Positions 22,789 through 33,254 of a DNA stretch of 64,000 nucleotides are shown here, in pieces (the stretch's first letter is position 1; the number at the start of each line of letters is the position of its first letter). The stretch is from positions 124,001 through 188,000 of the forward strand of contig NZ_MJAO01000005.1 in NCBI RefSeq assembly GCF_001902635.1, in the 5' to 3' direction. Under the pieces are notes generated by a model, which was not told the origin of the DNA, ran no database searches, and saw only the letters and a list, made by a program, of their open reading frames with translations. The translations under genes were made by a program, and so were the position numbers. The stretch is from Serratia marcescens. GTDB lineage: Bacteria > Pseudomonadota > Gammaproteobacteria > Enterobacterales > Enterobacteriaceae.

Positions 22789-23226
22789 TTACTCCGCCGC
22801 GTTGTCGAAGCGGAAGACTTCCTGGCACACTTCAACCAGCGTCGCGTTTTCGCTGCTGCACAGCCGGGTCCAGTGGGTCAACCCATCGGCGTTCGACTTA
22901 GGGGTTAGCGCCACTCCCAACCCCTGCAACGTTTGGGCGCCGGTCAACGTGATCACGCCTTTGACGACGTTCACCTTGCTGACGTAACGCGACGTGCCGC
23001 CGGCGGGTATGCCTTTGCTGCCGGCTTCACAACCGGCGGGCGCGCCTTCGTCCAGCACGCACAGCTCGACCGCCAGTTTATACGGCGTCATGGTTTGCAG
23101 CATGTCGGTCATCGCCGCTTTCTGGATATAGCGTTGGTAGGCGGGAATGCCGATGGCGCTGAGGATGGCGATAATGGCGATTACCACCATCAGTTCTATC
23201 AGGGTAAAACCGCGTTGCGTTTCCAT
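22789..23226 (-). CDS. ppdD: type IV prepilin PpdD
   Basis: Major-pilin-like prepilin. The ATG at 23226 (METQRGFTLIELMVVIAIIAIL), with GGAGGA eight bases upstream, gives a class III signal: a 6-residue leader ending in Gly, then Phe-Thr-Leu-Ile-Glu with the essential Glu5. The mature N-terminal helix is hydrophobic. The globular part has two Cys pairs (CVLDEGAPAGC and CSSENATLVEVC). Length is 145 residues. It is followed by hofB and hofC; the prepilin peptidase must be elsewhere. The assignment as PpdD rests on the operon. Confidence 0.93.
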   Translation of the reverse strand: METQRGFTLIELMVVIAIIAILSAIGIPAYQRYIQKAAMTDMLQTMTPYKLAVELCVLDEGAPAGCEAGSKGIPAGGTSRYVSKVNVVKGVITLTGAQTLQGLGVALTPKSNADGLTHWTRLCSSENATLVEVCQEVFRFDNAAE

Positions 23227-23385
23227 GCATTGTCTCCTCCATAGGGGTGTGGAAGACAACGGTAGCGGTCTGAGCGGGGGAGCGGCGAGCGGGTTTTACG
23301 CGTTTCTCGGCGCGCTTCCATCAACGATTACCTTGTTTGCAGTGGAGGGAAAAACGGTGCGAGGGGCTTCGCAATTTTGCGGTAA

Positions 23386-23409
23386 CGCCCCCGGCAGTGG
23401 CCGGGGGCG
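23386..23409 (-). terminator. stem-loop after nadC
   Basis: CGCCCCCGGC and GCCGGGGGCG form a perfect 10-bp stem around AGTG, 7 bases beyond the nadC stop on the minus strand. The following bases (gttaccgcaaaa) have no strong T-run, so termination may be partial, leaving some read-through toward ppdD. Confidence 0.5.
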
Positions 23410-23415
23410 AGGGGA

Positions 23416-24327
<912 letters not shown>

Positions 24328-24390
24328 TTAGATCGTAGGGGAACATGCTACTCTGTTGCAGGAATAAGTACCACCGCAGAGAGGTGTCTG

Positions 24391-24987
24391 ATGCAGTTGG
24401 AAAATGGCTGGATTGTCGGGGTGACGCGAGTGGTCTCGCCGCACTGCGATCGGCGCCCGGATGACGAGCCCCCCTCGCTGCTGGTCATCCACAACATCAG
24501 CCTGCCGCCCGGCGAGTTCGGCGGCCCCTATATCGACCAGCTGTTTACCGGCACGCTCGATCCCGCGCAGCATCCCTATTTCGCCGAGATCCATCAGCTG
24601 CGGGTGTCGGCGCACTGCCTGATCCGTCGCGACGGGGAGATTGTACAGTACGTGCCCTTCGACAAACGTGCCTGGCATGCGGGCGTTTCCCTGTATCAGG
24701 GGCGCGATCGGTGCAACGATTTTTCCATCGGCATCGAGCTGGAAGGTACCGATCTGTTGCCTTACACCGAGGCGCAATACCGCGCGCTGCAGGCGGTCAC
24801 CGCGCTGCTGGCCGAACGTTATCCGCCGCTGGCGGCGCATATCGCCGGGCATTGCGATATCGCCCCCGGCCGCAAGACCGATCCCGGGCCGGCGTTCGAT
24901 TGGGATCGCTATCGGGCATCTCTGGAACAACGCGGCGCGCCCGCCGACGCTATGCTTGAGACAAGAAAAAGGGAGAGGAATCGCTAA
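24391..24987 (+). CDS. ampD: 1,6-anhydro-N-acetylmuramyl-L-alanine amidase AmpD
   Basis: AmpD is a cytoplasmic zinc amidase that cleaves anhydro-muropeptides during cell-wall recycling. Its loss derepresses AmpC where ampR-ampC is present. The ATG at 24391 ([23 protein letters not shown]) with gagaggtg upstream gives 198 residues; upstream frame extensions run into nadC. Zinc ligands are His in [10 protein letters not shown], His in [18 protein letters not shown] and the Asp in the same motif. The stop abuts ampE by a 1-base overlap. Confidence 0.97.
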   Translation: MQLENGWIVGVTRVVSPHCDRRPDDEPPSLLVIHNISLPPGEFGGPYIDQLFTGTLDPAQHPYFAEIHQLRVSAHCLIRRDGEIVQYVPFDKRAWHAGVSLYQGRDRCNDFSIGIELEGTDLLPYTEAQYRALQAVTALLAERYPPLAAHIAGHCDIAPGRKTDPGPAFDWDRYRASLEQRGAPADAMLETRKRERNR

Positions 24988-25841
24988 TGACGCTGTTTAC
25001 GCTGTTGCTGGTTTTAGCCTGGGAGCGCTTGTTTAAGCTGGGAGAACACTGGCAGCTGGATCACCGCCTCGAAGTAGTGTTTCAGCGGCTGCATCGGGTT
25101 TCGCTGGCGCAAACGCTGGTGATGACCGCCGCCTGGATGGTGATCGTCTGGGGCATTCTGTGGTTGTCGCACGGGTTATTCTTCGGCGTGGTGACGCTGC
25201 TGTTATGGATCGTCATCGATCTGCTGTGCGTCGGCGCCGGCATCAAGCGCAAACACTATCGCGCCTACCTGAAAGCGGCGCGCCAGGGCGATAGCCACGC
25301 CAGCGATCAGATGGCGGAAGAGCTGGCGTTGATCCACGGCTTGCCGGTGGACTGCAGCGAAGAGCTGCGCCTGCGTGAGCTGCAAAACGCGCTGCTGTGG
25401 ATCAACTTTCGTTATTACCTGGCGCCGCTGTTCTGGTTTGTGGTCTTTGGGCCGTACGGGCCGATTGCGCTGGCGGGGTATGCTTTCCTGCGCGCCTATC
25501 AAACCTGGCTGGCGCGCCACAATACGCCGCTGGAGCGTTCGCAGTCGGGCATCGATCATCTGCTGAACTGGCTGGACTGGATCCCGGTGCGTTTGGCCGG
25601 GGTGGCCTACGCGCTGTTCGGCCACGGCGAGCGGGCGCTGCCGGCCTGGTTCGCCTCGCTGGGGGATCGGCATTCGTCGTCGTATCAGGTGCTGACGCGG
25701 CTGGCGCAGTTCTCGCTGGCGCGCGATCCGCATATGGACCCGGTGCAAACGCCGCGGGCAGCGGTGGCGCTGGCGCGCAAGGTGACGATGATCATCGTGG
25801 TGGTGGTGGCGCTGTTGACCATTTACGGCACGTTGCTTTAA
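24987..25841 (+). CDS. ampE: AmpE inner-membrane regulatory protein
   Basis: AmpE is a polytopic inner-membrane protein encoded with ampD and tied genetically to β-lactamase regulation; its biochemical role is unsettled. The 284-residue product starts [29 protein letters not shown]. It has about four hydrophobic segments, including [31 protein letters not shown] and the C-terminal [19 protein letters not shown]. Overlap with ampD implies co-translation. Confidence 0.95.
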   Translation: MTLFTLLLVLAWERLFKLGEHWQLDHRLEVVFQRLHRVSLAQTLVMTAAWMVIVWGILWLSHGLFFGVVTLLLWIVIDLLCVGAGIKRKHYRAYLKAARQGDSHASDQMAEELALIHGLPVDCSEELRLRELQNALLWINFRYYLAPLFWFVVFGPYGPIALAGYAFLRAYQTWLARHNTPLERSQSGIDHLLNWLDWIPVRLAGVAYALFGHGERALPAWFASLGDRHSSSYQVLTRLAQFSLARDPHMDPVQTPRAAVALARKVTMIIVVVVALLTIYGTLL

Positions 25842-25856
25842 GCCGCAGCGAAAAAC

Positions 25857-25885
25857 AAAACGGGCGCCGAGGCGCCCGTTTTTTT
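25857..25885. terminator. bidirectional terminator between ampE and hemL
   Basis: AACGGGCGCC and GGCGCCCGTT form a perfect 10-bp stem with a GA turn. Seven T residues follow on the plus strand and an A-run precedes, so it can serve ampE and the convergent hemL. Confidence 0.85.
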
Positions 25886-25901
25886 GGCCGTGTGGCCGGG
25901 A

Positions 25902-27191
25902 TTACAGCTTGGCGAAGCAGCGACGCGCGGCGTCGATGGTGCGTTGGATGTCTTCTTTGCTGTGTGCCACGGACATGAAGCCCGCTTCGAAGGCGGACGG
26001 TGCCAGATACACCCCTTCTTCCAGCATTAGGTGGAAGAAGCGTTTGAAGCGTTCCACGTCGCACTGCATCACGTCCTGGTAGCAGGTGACCGTCGGCGCA
26101 TCGGTAAAGAACAGGCCGAACATGCCGCCGACGTTGTTGACCACCAGCGGAATATTCTCTTCCTGCGCCGCGCGCAGCAGGCCTTCGGCCAGCATCTCGG
26201 TCAGTTCGGTCAGCGTCTGGTGCACGCCCACCTGCGACACTTCGCTCAGGCAAGCGTAGCCCGCCGCCATGGCGATAGGGTTGCCGGACAGGGTGCCCGC
26301 CTGGTAGACCGGGCCGGTCGGTGCCAGCGCGTCCATCACGTCGCGACGGCCGCCGAAGGCGCCTACCGGCATGCCGCCGCCGATGATTTTGCCCAGGCAG
26401 GTCAGATCCGGCTCGACGCCGTAATAGGATTGCGCACCGGCCAGCGCCACGCGGAAGCCGGTCATCACTTCATCGATGATCAGCAGTGCGCCGTATTTAT
26501 CGCACAGGGCGCGCAGGCCCGGCAGGAAGTCCGGCAGCGGCGGCACGCAGTTCATGTTGCCGGCGACCGGCTCGACGATGATACAGGCGATCTCCGACGG
26601 GTACTGCTCGAAGGCGGCGCGCACCGAATCCAGGTCGTTATAGGTGCAGGTCAGGGTGTGCTTGGCGAAGTCGGCCGGCACGCCCGGTGAGTTCGGCTGG
26701 CCGAGGGTCAGCGCGCCGGAACCGGCTTTCACCAGCAGGCAGTCGGCGTGGCCGTGGTAGCAACCTTCGAACTTGATGATTTTGTCGCGGTTGGTGTAGC
26801 CGCGAGCCAGGCGAATGGCGCTCATGGTGGCTTCGGTGCCCGAGTTCACCATGCGCACCATATCCATGGTGGGCACCAGTTCGGTAACCAGCTGCGCCAT
26901 TTTGACTTCCATCTCGGTCGGCGCGCCGAAGCTCAGGCCGCGCTGCGCCGCTTCGATCACCGCGTCGCGGATCGCCGGGTGGTTGTGCCCCAGCACCATC
27001 GGCCCCCAGGAACCGACATAGTCGATATAGGCCTTGCCGTCGGCATCGAACAGGTAAGCCCCGTCAGCCCGCTCGATAAACAGCGGCACACCGCCTACGC
27101 CGGTGAATGCACGCACCGGAGAGTTCACCCCACCGGGGATCAACTGTTGCGCCTGGGCGTACAGACTTTCGGACTTGCTGTGTAGGCTCAT
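25902..27191 (-). CDS. hemL: glutamate-1-semialdehyde 2,1-aminomutase HemL
   Basis: HemL is a PLP enzyme converting glutamate-1-semialdehyde to 5-aminolevulinate in C5 heme synthesis. The 429-residue product has [19 protein letters not shown] at the N-terminus, [21 protein letters not shown] and [14 protein letters not shown]. The PLP-Lys motif is [24 protein letters not shown] near residue 265, followed by [14 protein letters not shown]. Divergent from clcA. In E. coli hemL also neighbours clcA, but not ampE. Confidence 0.98.
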   Translation of the reverse strand: MSLHSKSESLYAQAQQLIPGGVNSPVRAFTGVGGVPLFIERADGAYLFDADGKAYIDYVGSWGPMVLGHNHPAIRDAVIEAAQRGLSFGAPTEMEVKMAQLVTELVPTMDMVRMVNSGTEATMSAIRLARGYTNRDKIIKFEGCYHGHADCLLVKAGSGALTLGQPNSPGVPADFAKHTLTCTYNDLDSVRAAFEQYPSEIACIIVEPVAGNMNCVPPLPDFLPGLRALCDKYGALLIIDEVMTGFRVALAGAQSYYGVEPDLTCLGKIIGGGMPVGAFGGRRDVMDALAPTGPVYQAGTLSGNPIAMAAGYACLSEVSQVGVHQTLTELTEMLAEGLLRAAQEENIPLVVNNVGGMFGLFFTDAPTVTCYQDVMQCDVERFKRFFHLMLEEGVYLAPSAFEAGFMSVAHSKEDIQRTIDAARRCFAKL

Positions 27192-27365
27192 AAATCGGCT
27201 CCTGGATTCTCTTTTGAATGATTTGACCGCGCTATTCTAGAGGAGAGCGCGGCGTTATGAAACGATCACAGTCAGATACCATTAACGGCAGCGCCCGCCA
27301 TCGGGTTGGGTTAGAATAACTGCCTTGCCTATTTGTATTACAAATTACCTGACGAATGACTCGCG

Positions 27366-28805
27366 ATGACTGAATCACAATCACAGCCAGCAGGGACGTT
27401 GAGCCCGCGCCTTCGCCGCAGTGATGCGGTGCGCCAGTTTATCCGCCGCGACAAAACGCCGGTGGCGATCCTGCTGATGGCCGCGCTGGTGGGGACGCTG
27501 GCCGGTTTGCTCGGCGTGGCCTTCGATAAAGCGGTGGAGTGGGTGCAACAGCAGCGGCTGGCTTCGCTGGCGCAGGTCGCCGACTTTTGGATTCTGGTGT
27601 GGCCGCTGGCGTTTATCTTATCCGCCGCGCTGGCGGCGCTGGGGTATTACCTGGTGCGGCGCTTTGCGCCTGAGGCGGGCGGCTCGGGCATTCCGGAAAT
27701 AGAAGGCGCGCTGGAGGAGTTGCGGCCGGTGCGCTGGTGGCGAGTGATCCCGGTGAAATTCATCGGCGGCATGGGCACGCTGGGGGCGGGCATGGTGCTG
27801 GGGCGCGAAGGGCCTACGGTGCAGATGGGCGGCAACGTCGGGCGCATGGTGTTGGATGTGCTGCGCATTCGCGGCGCCGAGGCGCGCCATTCGCTGTTGG
27901 CGACCGGGGCCGCCGCTGGGCTGTCAGCCGCGTTCAACGCGCCACTGGCCGGTATCCTGTTCATCATCGAAGAGATGCGCCCGCAGTTTCGCTACAACCT
28001 GATCTCGATTAAAGCGGTGTTTATCGGCGTTATCATGTCGAGCGTGGTATTCCAGTTGTTTAACGGCCAGGGTTCGGTGATCGCGGTGGGTAAACTCGCC
28101 TCGGCACCCATCAATACTCTGTGGCTCTATCTGGTGCTGGGGGCGATATTCGGCGCGGTGGGCGTGGGCTTTAACGCGCTGATCTTCCGCACCCAGGACA
28201 TGTTCGCGCGGCTGCACGGCGGCAAGATGCGCAATATCTTGCTGATGGGCGGGCTGCTCGGTGGCGTGTGCGGCATTCTGGGGCTGATCCAGCCGGAGGC
28301 GGCGGGCGGCGGTTTTGGGCTGATCCCGATCGCGGCGGCGGGCAATTACAGCGTCGGCATGTTGATGTTCATCTTTATTACTCGCATCTTCACCACGCTG
28401 CTGTGCTTCGGCTCCGGCGCGCCGGGCGGCATCTTCGCGCCGATGCTGGCGCTGGGCACGTTGTTCGGCACCGCCTTTGGGTTGGCGGGGGCGCATCTGT
28501 TCCCGCAGTACGGCATCGAGGCGGGCACCTTCGCCATCGCCGGCATGGGGGCGCTGTTCGCCGCCACGGTGCGCGCGCCGCTGACCGGCATCGTGCTGGT
28601 GCTGGAAATGACCGACAACTACCAGTTGATTTTACCGATGATCATTACCTGTCTCGGCGCCACGGTGGTGGCGCAACTGCTCGGCGGTAAGCCGCTGTAT
28701 TCGTCGATCCTGGCCCGCACGTTGCAAAAGCAGGAGGCGCAGTTGGCGCGGGAAACGGCGGAGAAAACAGGTAAGGAAAATACAACAAATGCGGTGAATA
28801 CTTGA
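27366..28805 (+). CDS. clcA: H+/Cl- exchange transporter ClcA
   Basis: CLC-type 2 Cl-/1 H+ antiporter of the inner membrane, linked in E. coli to extreme acid resistance. The 479-residue protein has the three selectivity motifs [26 protein letters not shown] (external gating Glu) and [16 protein letters not shown]. The internal proton Glu is in [15 protein letters not shown]. About 18 helices are expected for the fold, and the C-terminus is hydrophilic. Followed by erpA after 89 bases. Confidence 0.96.
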   Translation: MTESQSQPAGTLSPRLRRSDAVRQFIRRDKTPVAILLMAALVGTLAGLLGVAFDKAVEWVQQQRLASLAQVADFWILVWPLAFILSAALAALGYYLVRRFAPEAGGSGIPEIEGALEELRPVRWWRVIPVKFIGGMGTLGAGMVLGREGPTVQMGGNVGRMVLDVLRIRGAEARHSLLATGAAAGLSAAFNAPLAGILFIIEEMRPQFRYNLISIKAVFIGVIMSSVVFQLFNGQGSVIAVGKLASAPINTLWLYLVLGAIFGAVGVGFNALIFRTQDMFARLHGGKMRNILLMGGLLGGVCGILGLIQPEAAGGGFGLIPIAAAGNYSVGMLMFIFITRIFTTLLCFGSGAPGGIFAPMLALGTLFGTAFGLAGAHLFPQYGIEAGTFAIAGMGALFAATVRAPLTGIVLVLEMTDNYQLILPMIITCLGATVVAQLLGGKPLYSSILARTLQKQEAQLARETAEKTGKENTTNAVNT

Positions 28806-28894
28806 ACGCAACACTCAGGTATCGGATAATCGTTAATATTAATCAGGCAGCCATAGTAGCGATCTGATGCTGAACAATGTTGGGAGTAAAGACT

Positions 28895-29239
28895 ATGAGT
28901 GATGAAACGGCACTGCCCCTGCAATTTACCGAGGCAGCAGCAAACAAGGTTAAGTTCCTGATTGCTGACGAAGAAAACCCGAATCTGAAGTTGCGGGTTT
29001 ACATTACCGGCGGCGGCTGCAGCGGATTCCAGTACGGCTTCACTTTTGACGACAAGGTCAACGATGGCGACATGACCATCGAGAAGCAGGGCGTAGCGCT
29101 GGTGGTCGATCCGATGAGCCTGCAGTATCTGGTGGGCGGTGCGGTGGACTACACCGAAGGGCTGGAAGGGTCGCGCTTCGTGGTGACCAACCCGAACGCC
29201 AAAACCACCTGCGGTTGCGGTTCGTCGTTCAGCATCTGA
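28895..29239 (+). CDS. erpA: iron-sulfur cluster insertion protein ErpA
   Basis: ErpA is an A-type carrier that delivers 4Fe-4S clusters, for example to IspG and IspH. The ATG at 28895 ([20 protein letters not shown]), preceded by a Gly-Ser-like SD (ttgggag), gives 114 residues, the standard length; the open frame six codons longer is not conserved. The three ligand Cys are in [11 protein letters not shown] and the C-terminal [11 protein letters not shown]. Separate unit ending in a strong terminator. Confidence 0.97.
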   Translation: MSDETALPLQFTEAAANKVKFLIADEENPNLKLRVYITGGGCSGFQYGFTFDDKVNDGDMTIEKQGVALVVDPMSLQYLVGGAVDYTEGLEGSRFVVTNPNAKTTCGCGSSFSI

Positions 29240-29258
29240 GTTTGCCCGTCAGCATATC

Positions 29259-29291
29259 AACCCGCCAGCCTTCCGGCTTGCGGGTTTTTTT
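29259..29291. terminator. terminator after erpA, facing yadS
   Basis: AACCCGC…GCGGGTT stem with inner arms CAGCC/GGCTT and loop TTCC, followed by seven T residues on the plus strand. The upstream AA and stem symmetry may let it also serve yadS, whose stop is 12 bases beyond. Confidence 0.8.
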
Positions 29292-29302
29292 ATGCCTGTG
29301 GC

Positions 29303-29917
29303 TCAGCGTTCGAGAATAAAGGCGGGCAGCTTGAGGTGCCAACGGATGGCCGCCAGCCGAATGGCCAGGGTGATGAGCATGCCCAGCATCATGGCCTGTT
29401 GCAGCGGCATGTCGAAGGTGTAAAACGCCGTGGCGTGCACGATGCCGCCGATGATGCAGGCGGTGGCGTAAATTTCGGTGCGCAGGATCATCGGGATTTC
29501 GCGCGCCAGCACGTCGCGGATGATGCCGCCGCCGACGCCGGTGATCACCCCCATGCAGATCGCCACCAGCGGGCCGGTGCCGGCCGCGAAGGCCTTGTTG
29601 ACGCCGATGCCGACGAACACCGCCAGCCCGACGGCGTCGAGTACCGGCAGCACCCACTTCGGCAGCCGGCGCGGCTGGCGCACCAGCAGCAGCGTCAATA
29701 CGCAGGTGATCATCGCCACCACCAGATCGGTGGGATCCTTGACCCAGAACACCGGGCCGTTGGCCAGCGCCATATCGCGGATGGTACCGCCGCCGACCGC
29801 GGTGACCACGCCCAGCACCAGCACGCCGAACGGATCCATGCGCAGCTTGCCGGCCAGCAGCACGCCGGAGACGGCGAACACCGCCGTGCCGAGAATATCC
29901 AACCAGAACACCAGCAT
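29303..29917 (-). CDS. yadS: TRIC-type trimeric intracellular-cation channel family protein YadS
   Basis: YadS is a small inner-membrane protein with two UPF0126/TRIC repeats; its substrate is unproven (cation channel or glycine transport have been proposed for relatives). The ATG at 29917 ([23 protein letters not shown]) gives 204 residues. The repeated motifs are GVVTAVGGGTIRDMALA near residue 40 and GVITGVGGGIIRDVLARE near residue 125, with about seven membrane helices. The start overlaps the btuF stop (TGATG), so mtnN-btuF-yadS is one unit. Confidence 0.92.
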   Translation of the reverse strand: MLVFWLDILGTAVFAVSGVLLAGKLRMDPFGVLVLGVVTAVGGGTIRDMALANGPVFWVKDPTDLVVAMITCVLTLLLVRQPRRLPKWVLPVLDAVGLAVFVGIGVNKAFAAGTGPLVAICMGVITGVGGGIIRDVLAREIPMILRTEIYATACIIGGIVHATAFYTFDMPLQQAMMLGMLITLAIRLAAIRWHLKLPAFILER

Positions 29918-30723
29918 CAGCGGATCTCCGCCAGCTGGCGGCACAGCTGCTGCGCCGCCAACAGGATGCGTGGCCCGCCACGATTGAACCAGTCTTCGTT
30001 CAGCGCGATCACCGGTACTTGGACCTGCGGCGCCCAGAAGGCCTTCACATTGGCGGCTTCTTTCGCGCCGCCGGTGATGACGATGGCCTGCGGCTGACGC
30101 GCCAGCACCTGCTCGCGGCTGATCTGCGGCCAAGGGGTGCGGCTGTCGGCGAAGATGTTCTGCGCGCCGCACAGCGCCAGCACCTGGCTTTGCAGCGTGG
30201 CACCGGAGCTGGTGAACAGCGGCTGGGTGCCGAATTGCAGCAGCACGCGCCGCGGTGGATTATCGGCGTACTGTTGCTTGAGGGTGTCTATCTGCCGGCG
30301 AATGTCTTTCGCCGCCTGATGCGCCTGGTCCGGGTGCGGGCTGTATTGTGCCAGCTTATCCAGCAAGCCGGCGATGCCATCAAGATTGTCGGCGTCCGCA
30401 TAAAAGATCGGAATACCGAACGCGGCGAGCTGGTCCAGCACGCGCTGCGGATTGCCGCCGCGCCAGGCGAGGATCAGGTCCGGCTTCAGGGCCAGCACCC
30501 GCTCCAGGTTAACGCCCTGCCAGGAGGCCACCTGCTCCAGTTTGGCGGCCTGCGGCGGATAATCGGAAAAGGTGCTTGCCGCCACCAGCACATCGCCCAT
30601 GCCGGCGGCATAGGCGAGTTCGGTGGCGTTGGGCGCCAGGCTGATCACCCGCTGAGCGGCGCCGGCCGGCATGGCCAGCCAGAGCGCCAACAGACAGAGC
30701 ATCGAGGTGAAGCGCTGCCTCAC
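29917..30723 (-). CDS. btuF: vitamin B12 ABC transporter substrate-binding protein BtuF
   Basis: BtuF is the periplasmic cobalamin-binding protein that feeds BtuCD. The 268-residue product has an n/h-region signal peptide ([24 protein letters not shown], cleavage probably after GAA). The class III binding-protein fold follows ([38 protein letters not shown]). Start is 1 base after mtnN. btuCD are not in the window, as in E. coli. Confidence 0.95.
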   Translation of the reverse strand: MRQRFTSMLCLLALWLAMPAGAAQRVISLAPNATELAYAAGMGDVLVAASTFSDYPPQAAKLEQVASWQGVNLERVLALKPDLILAWRGGNPQRVLDQLAAFGIPIFYADADNLDGIAGLLDKLAQYSPHPDQAHQAAKDIRRQIDTLKQQYADNPPRRVLLQFGTQPLFTSSGATLQSQVLALCGAQNIFADSRTPWPQISREQVLARQPQAIVITGGAKEAANVKAFWAPQVQVPVIALNEDWFNRGGPRILLAAQQLCRQLAEIR

Positions 30724-30724
30724 A

Positions 30725-31426
30725 TCAACCGCGCTTGGCCAGGGTTTGCAGCATGGCGTTGACCATCAGCGTGGACTGTTTGGCCGCTACCACCAGGAAC
30801 TCGTCAAAGCTCATGTGCGATTCGCTGTCGGCGACGTCGGAAATGGCGCGTACCACCACGAACGGCGTGCCGAATAGATGGCAGACGTGGGCGATCGCCG
30901 CGGCTTCCATTTCCACTGCGGCGACGCGCGGGAAGGTGGCGCGGATGCGCGCCAGCGGCTCGGCGCCGTTGATGAAGGCGTCACCGCTGCAGATCAGGCC
31001 GCGTACCGCATGCAGATCCAGCTGCTTGATGCAGCTTTCCGCCAGCGCGATCAGCGCGTCGTCGGCGACGAACGCCGCCGGACAGCCGGCCATCTGGCCC
31101 GGCTCGTAGCCGAAAGCGGTGACGTCGGCGTCGTGGTAGCGCACTTCTTCCGACACCACGATGTCCCCCACGCGCAGCGTGCTGGCCAGGCCGCCGGCGG
31201 AGCCGGTGTTGATCACCACGTCCGGGCTGCAGTGCTCCAGCAGCAGGGTGGTGCCCATGGCCGCAGAGACTTTGCCGATGCCGGATTTCAGCAGGGCCAC
31301 GTCAACACCGCCGATCTGGCCGGTGTAGATTTCGCAGCCCGCGCGCTGGATGGTCTGACGGTTTTCGATTTGATCGCGCAGCAGGGTGACTTCCTGTTCC
31401 ATTGCGCCGATGATGCCTACTTTCAT
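30725..31426 (-). CDS. mtnN: 5'-methylthioadenosine/S-adenosylhomocysteine nucleosidase MtnN
   Basis: MtnN (Pfs) removes adenine from SAH, MTA and 5'-deoxyadenosine, clearing by-products of methylation, polyamine and radical-SAM chemistry and supplying the AI-2 pathway. The ATG at 31426 ([20 protein letters not shown]) gives 233 residues, the usual length; the frame continues upstream without conservation. Motifs are [34 protein letters not shown] and [19 protein letters not shown] with the catalytic Asp. Confidence 0.97.
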   Translation of the reverse strand: MKVGIIGAMEQEVTLLRDQIENRQTIQRAGCEIYTGQIGGVDVALLKSGIGKVSAAMGTTLLLEHCSPDVVINTGSAGGLASTLRVGDIVVSEEVRYHDADVTAFGYEPGQMAGCPAAFVADDALIALAESCIKQLDLHAVRGLICSGDAFINGAEPLARIRATFPRVAAVEMEAAAIAHVCHLFGTPFVVVRAISDVADSESHMSFDEFLVVAAKQSTLMVNAMLQTLAKRG

Positions 31427-31555
31427 AAATAACACTCGCTGATTGGCCGTGAGAATTGCGGCATAGTCTATCATGGCTGTGAGAGAGAGATAATGCGTTG
31501 CATCCGCCGCCGGGAATTGTTATCACGGAGGCAGGGTGCAACGGCGGAGAAACAG

Positions 31556-33073
31556 ATGTCCGGGATCGACTTCAAGCAAAAAATCAGCTTCCAACGGCCA
31601 TTCAGCAAACCGATCGAGGCGGAGGAAGAGTACGACATCGTGCGGCAGTTCGAGAGCGACCGCGGGCGCATCGTCAACTCGGCCGCCATTCGTCGCCTGC
31701 AGCAAAAAACCCAGGTGTTTCCGCTGGAGCGCAACGCGGCGGTGCGCAGCCGCCTGACGCACTCGATGGAGGTGCAGCAGGTTGGGCGCCACATTGCCAA
31801 AGAGATCCTCAACCGCTTCAAGCAGGCGGGGAGAATTGATGAACTCGGCCTGACCCGGCTGCTCGATCCCTTTGAAAGCATCGTGGAAATGGCCTGCCTG
31901 ATGCACGATATCGGCAATCCGCCGTTCGGCCACTTCGGCGAGTCGGCGATCAACGACTGGTTCGCCCAACGGCTCGATCCCGCCAGCTGCGGCAGCGAGC
32001 CGGGCAGCCACGATCGCTGCCAGGTGGCGACGCTACGCCTGCATGAAGGGGAGAGCGATCTGAATCGGCTGCGCAGCCGGATCCGTCAGGATCTCAGCCA
32101 CTTCGAAGGCAATGCCCAGGCGATCCGTATGGTGCACAGCCTGCTGAAGCTCAACCTGACCTACGCGCAGGTCGGCTGCATTTTGAAATACACCCGCCCG
32201 GCTTATTGGGCCAGCGACATTCCTGCCAGCCACAGCTACCTGATGAAAAAGCCTGGCTACTATCTGGCGGAAGAAGCCTTCGTCGATCGGCTGCGGCGCG
32301 AGCTGCACATGGGCGAGTTCGATCGTTTCCCGCTGACTTATATTATGGAGGCCGCCGACGATATCTCGTACTGCGTCGCCGATCTGGAAGACGCGGTGGA
32401 AAAGAGCATTTTCACCGTCGAGCAGCTGTATCAGCACCTGCTTCAGGAATGGGGCGAGGTGGCACCGGGCGATCTGTTCGACAAGACCGTCGCCGGCGCG
32501 TTTCGCAAGATCGATCGCGGCGGCGCGCGGCGCAGCGCGGAAGATCAGTTCTTCATGTATCTGCGGGTGTTTACCGTGGCGCGGCTGGTGCCGCACGCGG
32601 CGCAGCGCTTTATCGACAATCTGGACGCGGTCTATCAGGGCAGTTTCAATCAGGCGCTGTTGGAAGATTCCAGCCCGGCCTACCGGTTGCTGAAAATATT
32701 TAAAAATGTGGCGTTCAAGCACGTGTTCAATCACCCGGAGGTCGAGCAGCTCGAGCTGCAAGGTTACCGGGTGATCAGCGGTCTGCTGGACATTTATAGC
32801 CCGCTGTTGGCGATGCCGTTGGCGGACTTCAGCCAGCTGGCGCGCGAGGACAGCCATCGCGCCTATCCGATCGAAACGCGCCTGTTCCACAAGCTTTCCA
32901 CCAAGCATCGGCTGGCGTATGCGGAAGCGGTCGAAGGGCTGCAGCATTTATCGCCGGAGCAGCAAGCCATTCGGGAATATTATTTCCGCGCGCGTTTATT
33001 GCAGGACTATATCAGCGGAATGACCGACCTTTATGCCTATGATGAATATCGTCGATTAATGGCGGCTGAATAA
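31556..33073 (+). CDS. dgt: deoxyguanosine triphosphate triphosphohydrolase Dgt
   Basis: Dgt hydrolyses dGTP to deoxyguanosine and tripolyphosphate. The ATG at 31556 ([19 protein letters not shown]) gives 505 residues, equal to E. coli; the open frame begins 21 codons earlier but that part is not family-like. HD-domain metal ligands are visible in [34 protein letters not shown] and [20 protein letters not shown]. Divergent from mtnN and followed by degP as in E. coli. Confidence 0.97.
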   Translation: MSGIDFKQKISFQRPFSKPIEAEEEYDIVRQFESDRGRIVNSAAIRRLQQKTQVFPLERNAAVRSRLTHSMEVQQVGRHIAKEILNRFKQAGRIDELGLTRLLDPFESIVEMACLMHDIGNPPFGHFGESAINDWFAQRLDPASCGSEPGSHDRCQVATLRLHEGESDLNRLRSRIRQDLSHFEGNAQAIRMVHSLLKLNLTYAQVGCILKYTRPAYWASDIPASHSYLMKKPGYYLAEEAFVDRLRRELHMGEFDRFPLTYIMEAADDISYCVADLEDAVEKSIFTVEQLYQHLLQEWGEVAPGDLFDKTVAGAFRKIDRGGARRSAEDQFFMYLRVFTVARLVPHAAQRFIDNLDAVYQGSFNQALLEDSSPAYRLLKIFKNVAFKHVFNHPEVEQLELQGYRVISGLLDIYSPLLAMPLADFSQLAREDSHRAYPIETRLFHKLSTKHRLAYAEAVEGLQHLSPEQQAIREYYFRARLLQDYISGMTDLYAYDEYRRLMAAE

Positions 33074-33172
33074 TTAGTCAGAGGGATAATTTCCAGCAAT
33101 TCCAACCGGTTGGCTGTCTCGAGTTTTGTAAAGACGGACAATATTTGTTTACTATTGCCAATCATCTGCGCC

Positions 33173-33200
33173 GGAACTTCAGGCTATTAATTAACTCTGA
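33173..33200 (+). promoter_or_regulatory. sigma-E promoter of degP
   Basis: GGAACTT (33173–33179) and TCTGA (33196–33200) with a 16-base spacer match the sigma-E consensus and closely resemble the E. coli degP promoter. A GTAAA-containing stretch 46 bases upstream (33127–33131) may be part of a CpxR box. Predicts envelope-stress induction of degP. Confidence 0.85.
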
Positions 33201-33254
33201 ATAAGCACGCAAGACGGCCATTCTTTTTTGAACGACTTTATAAGAGACACACAG

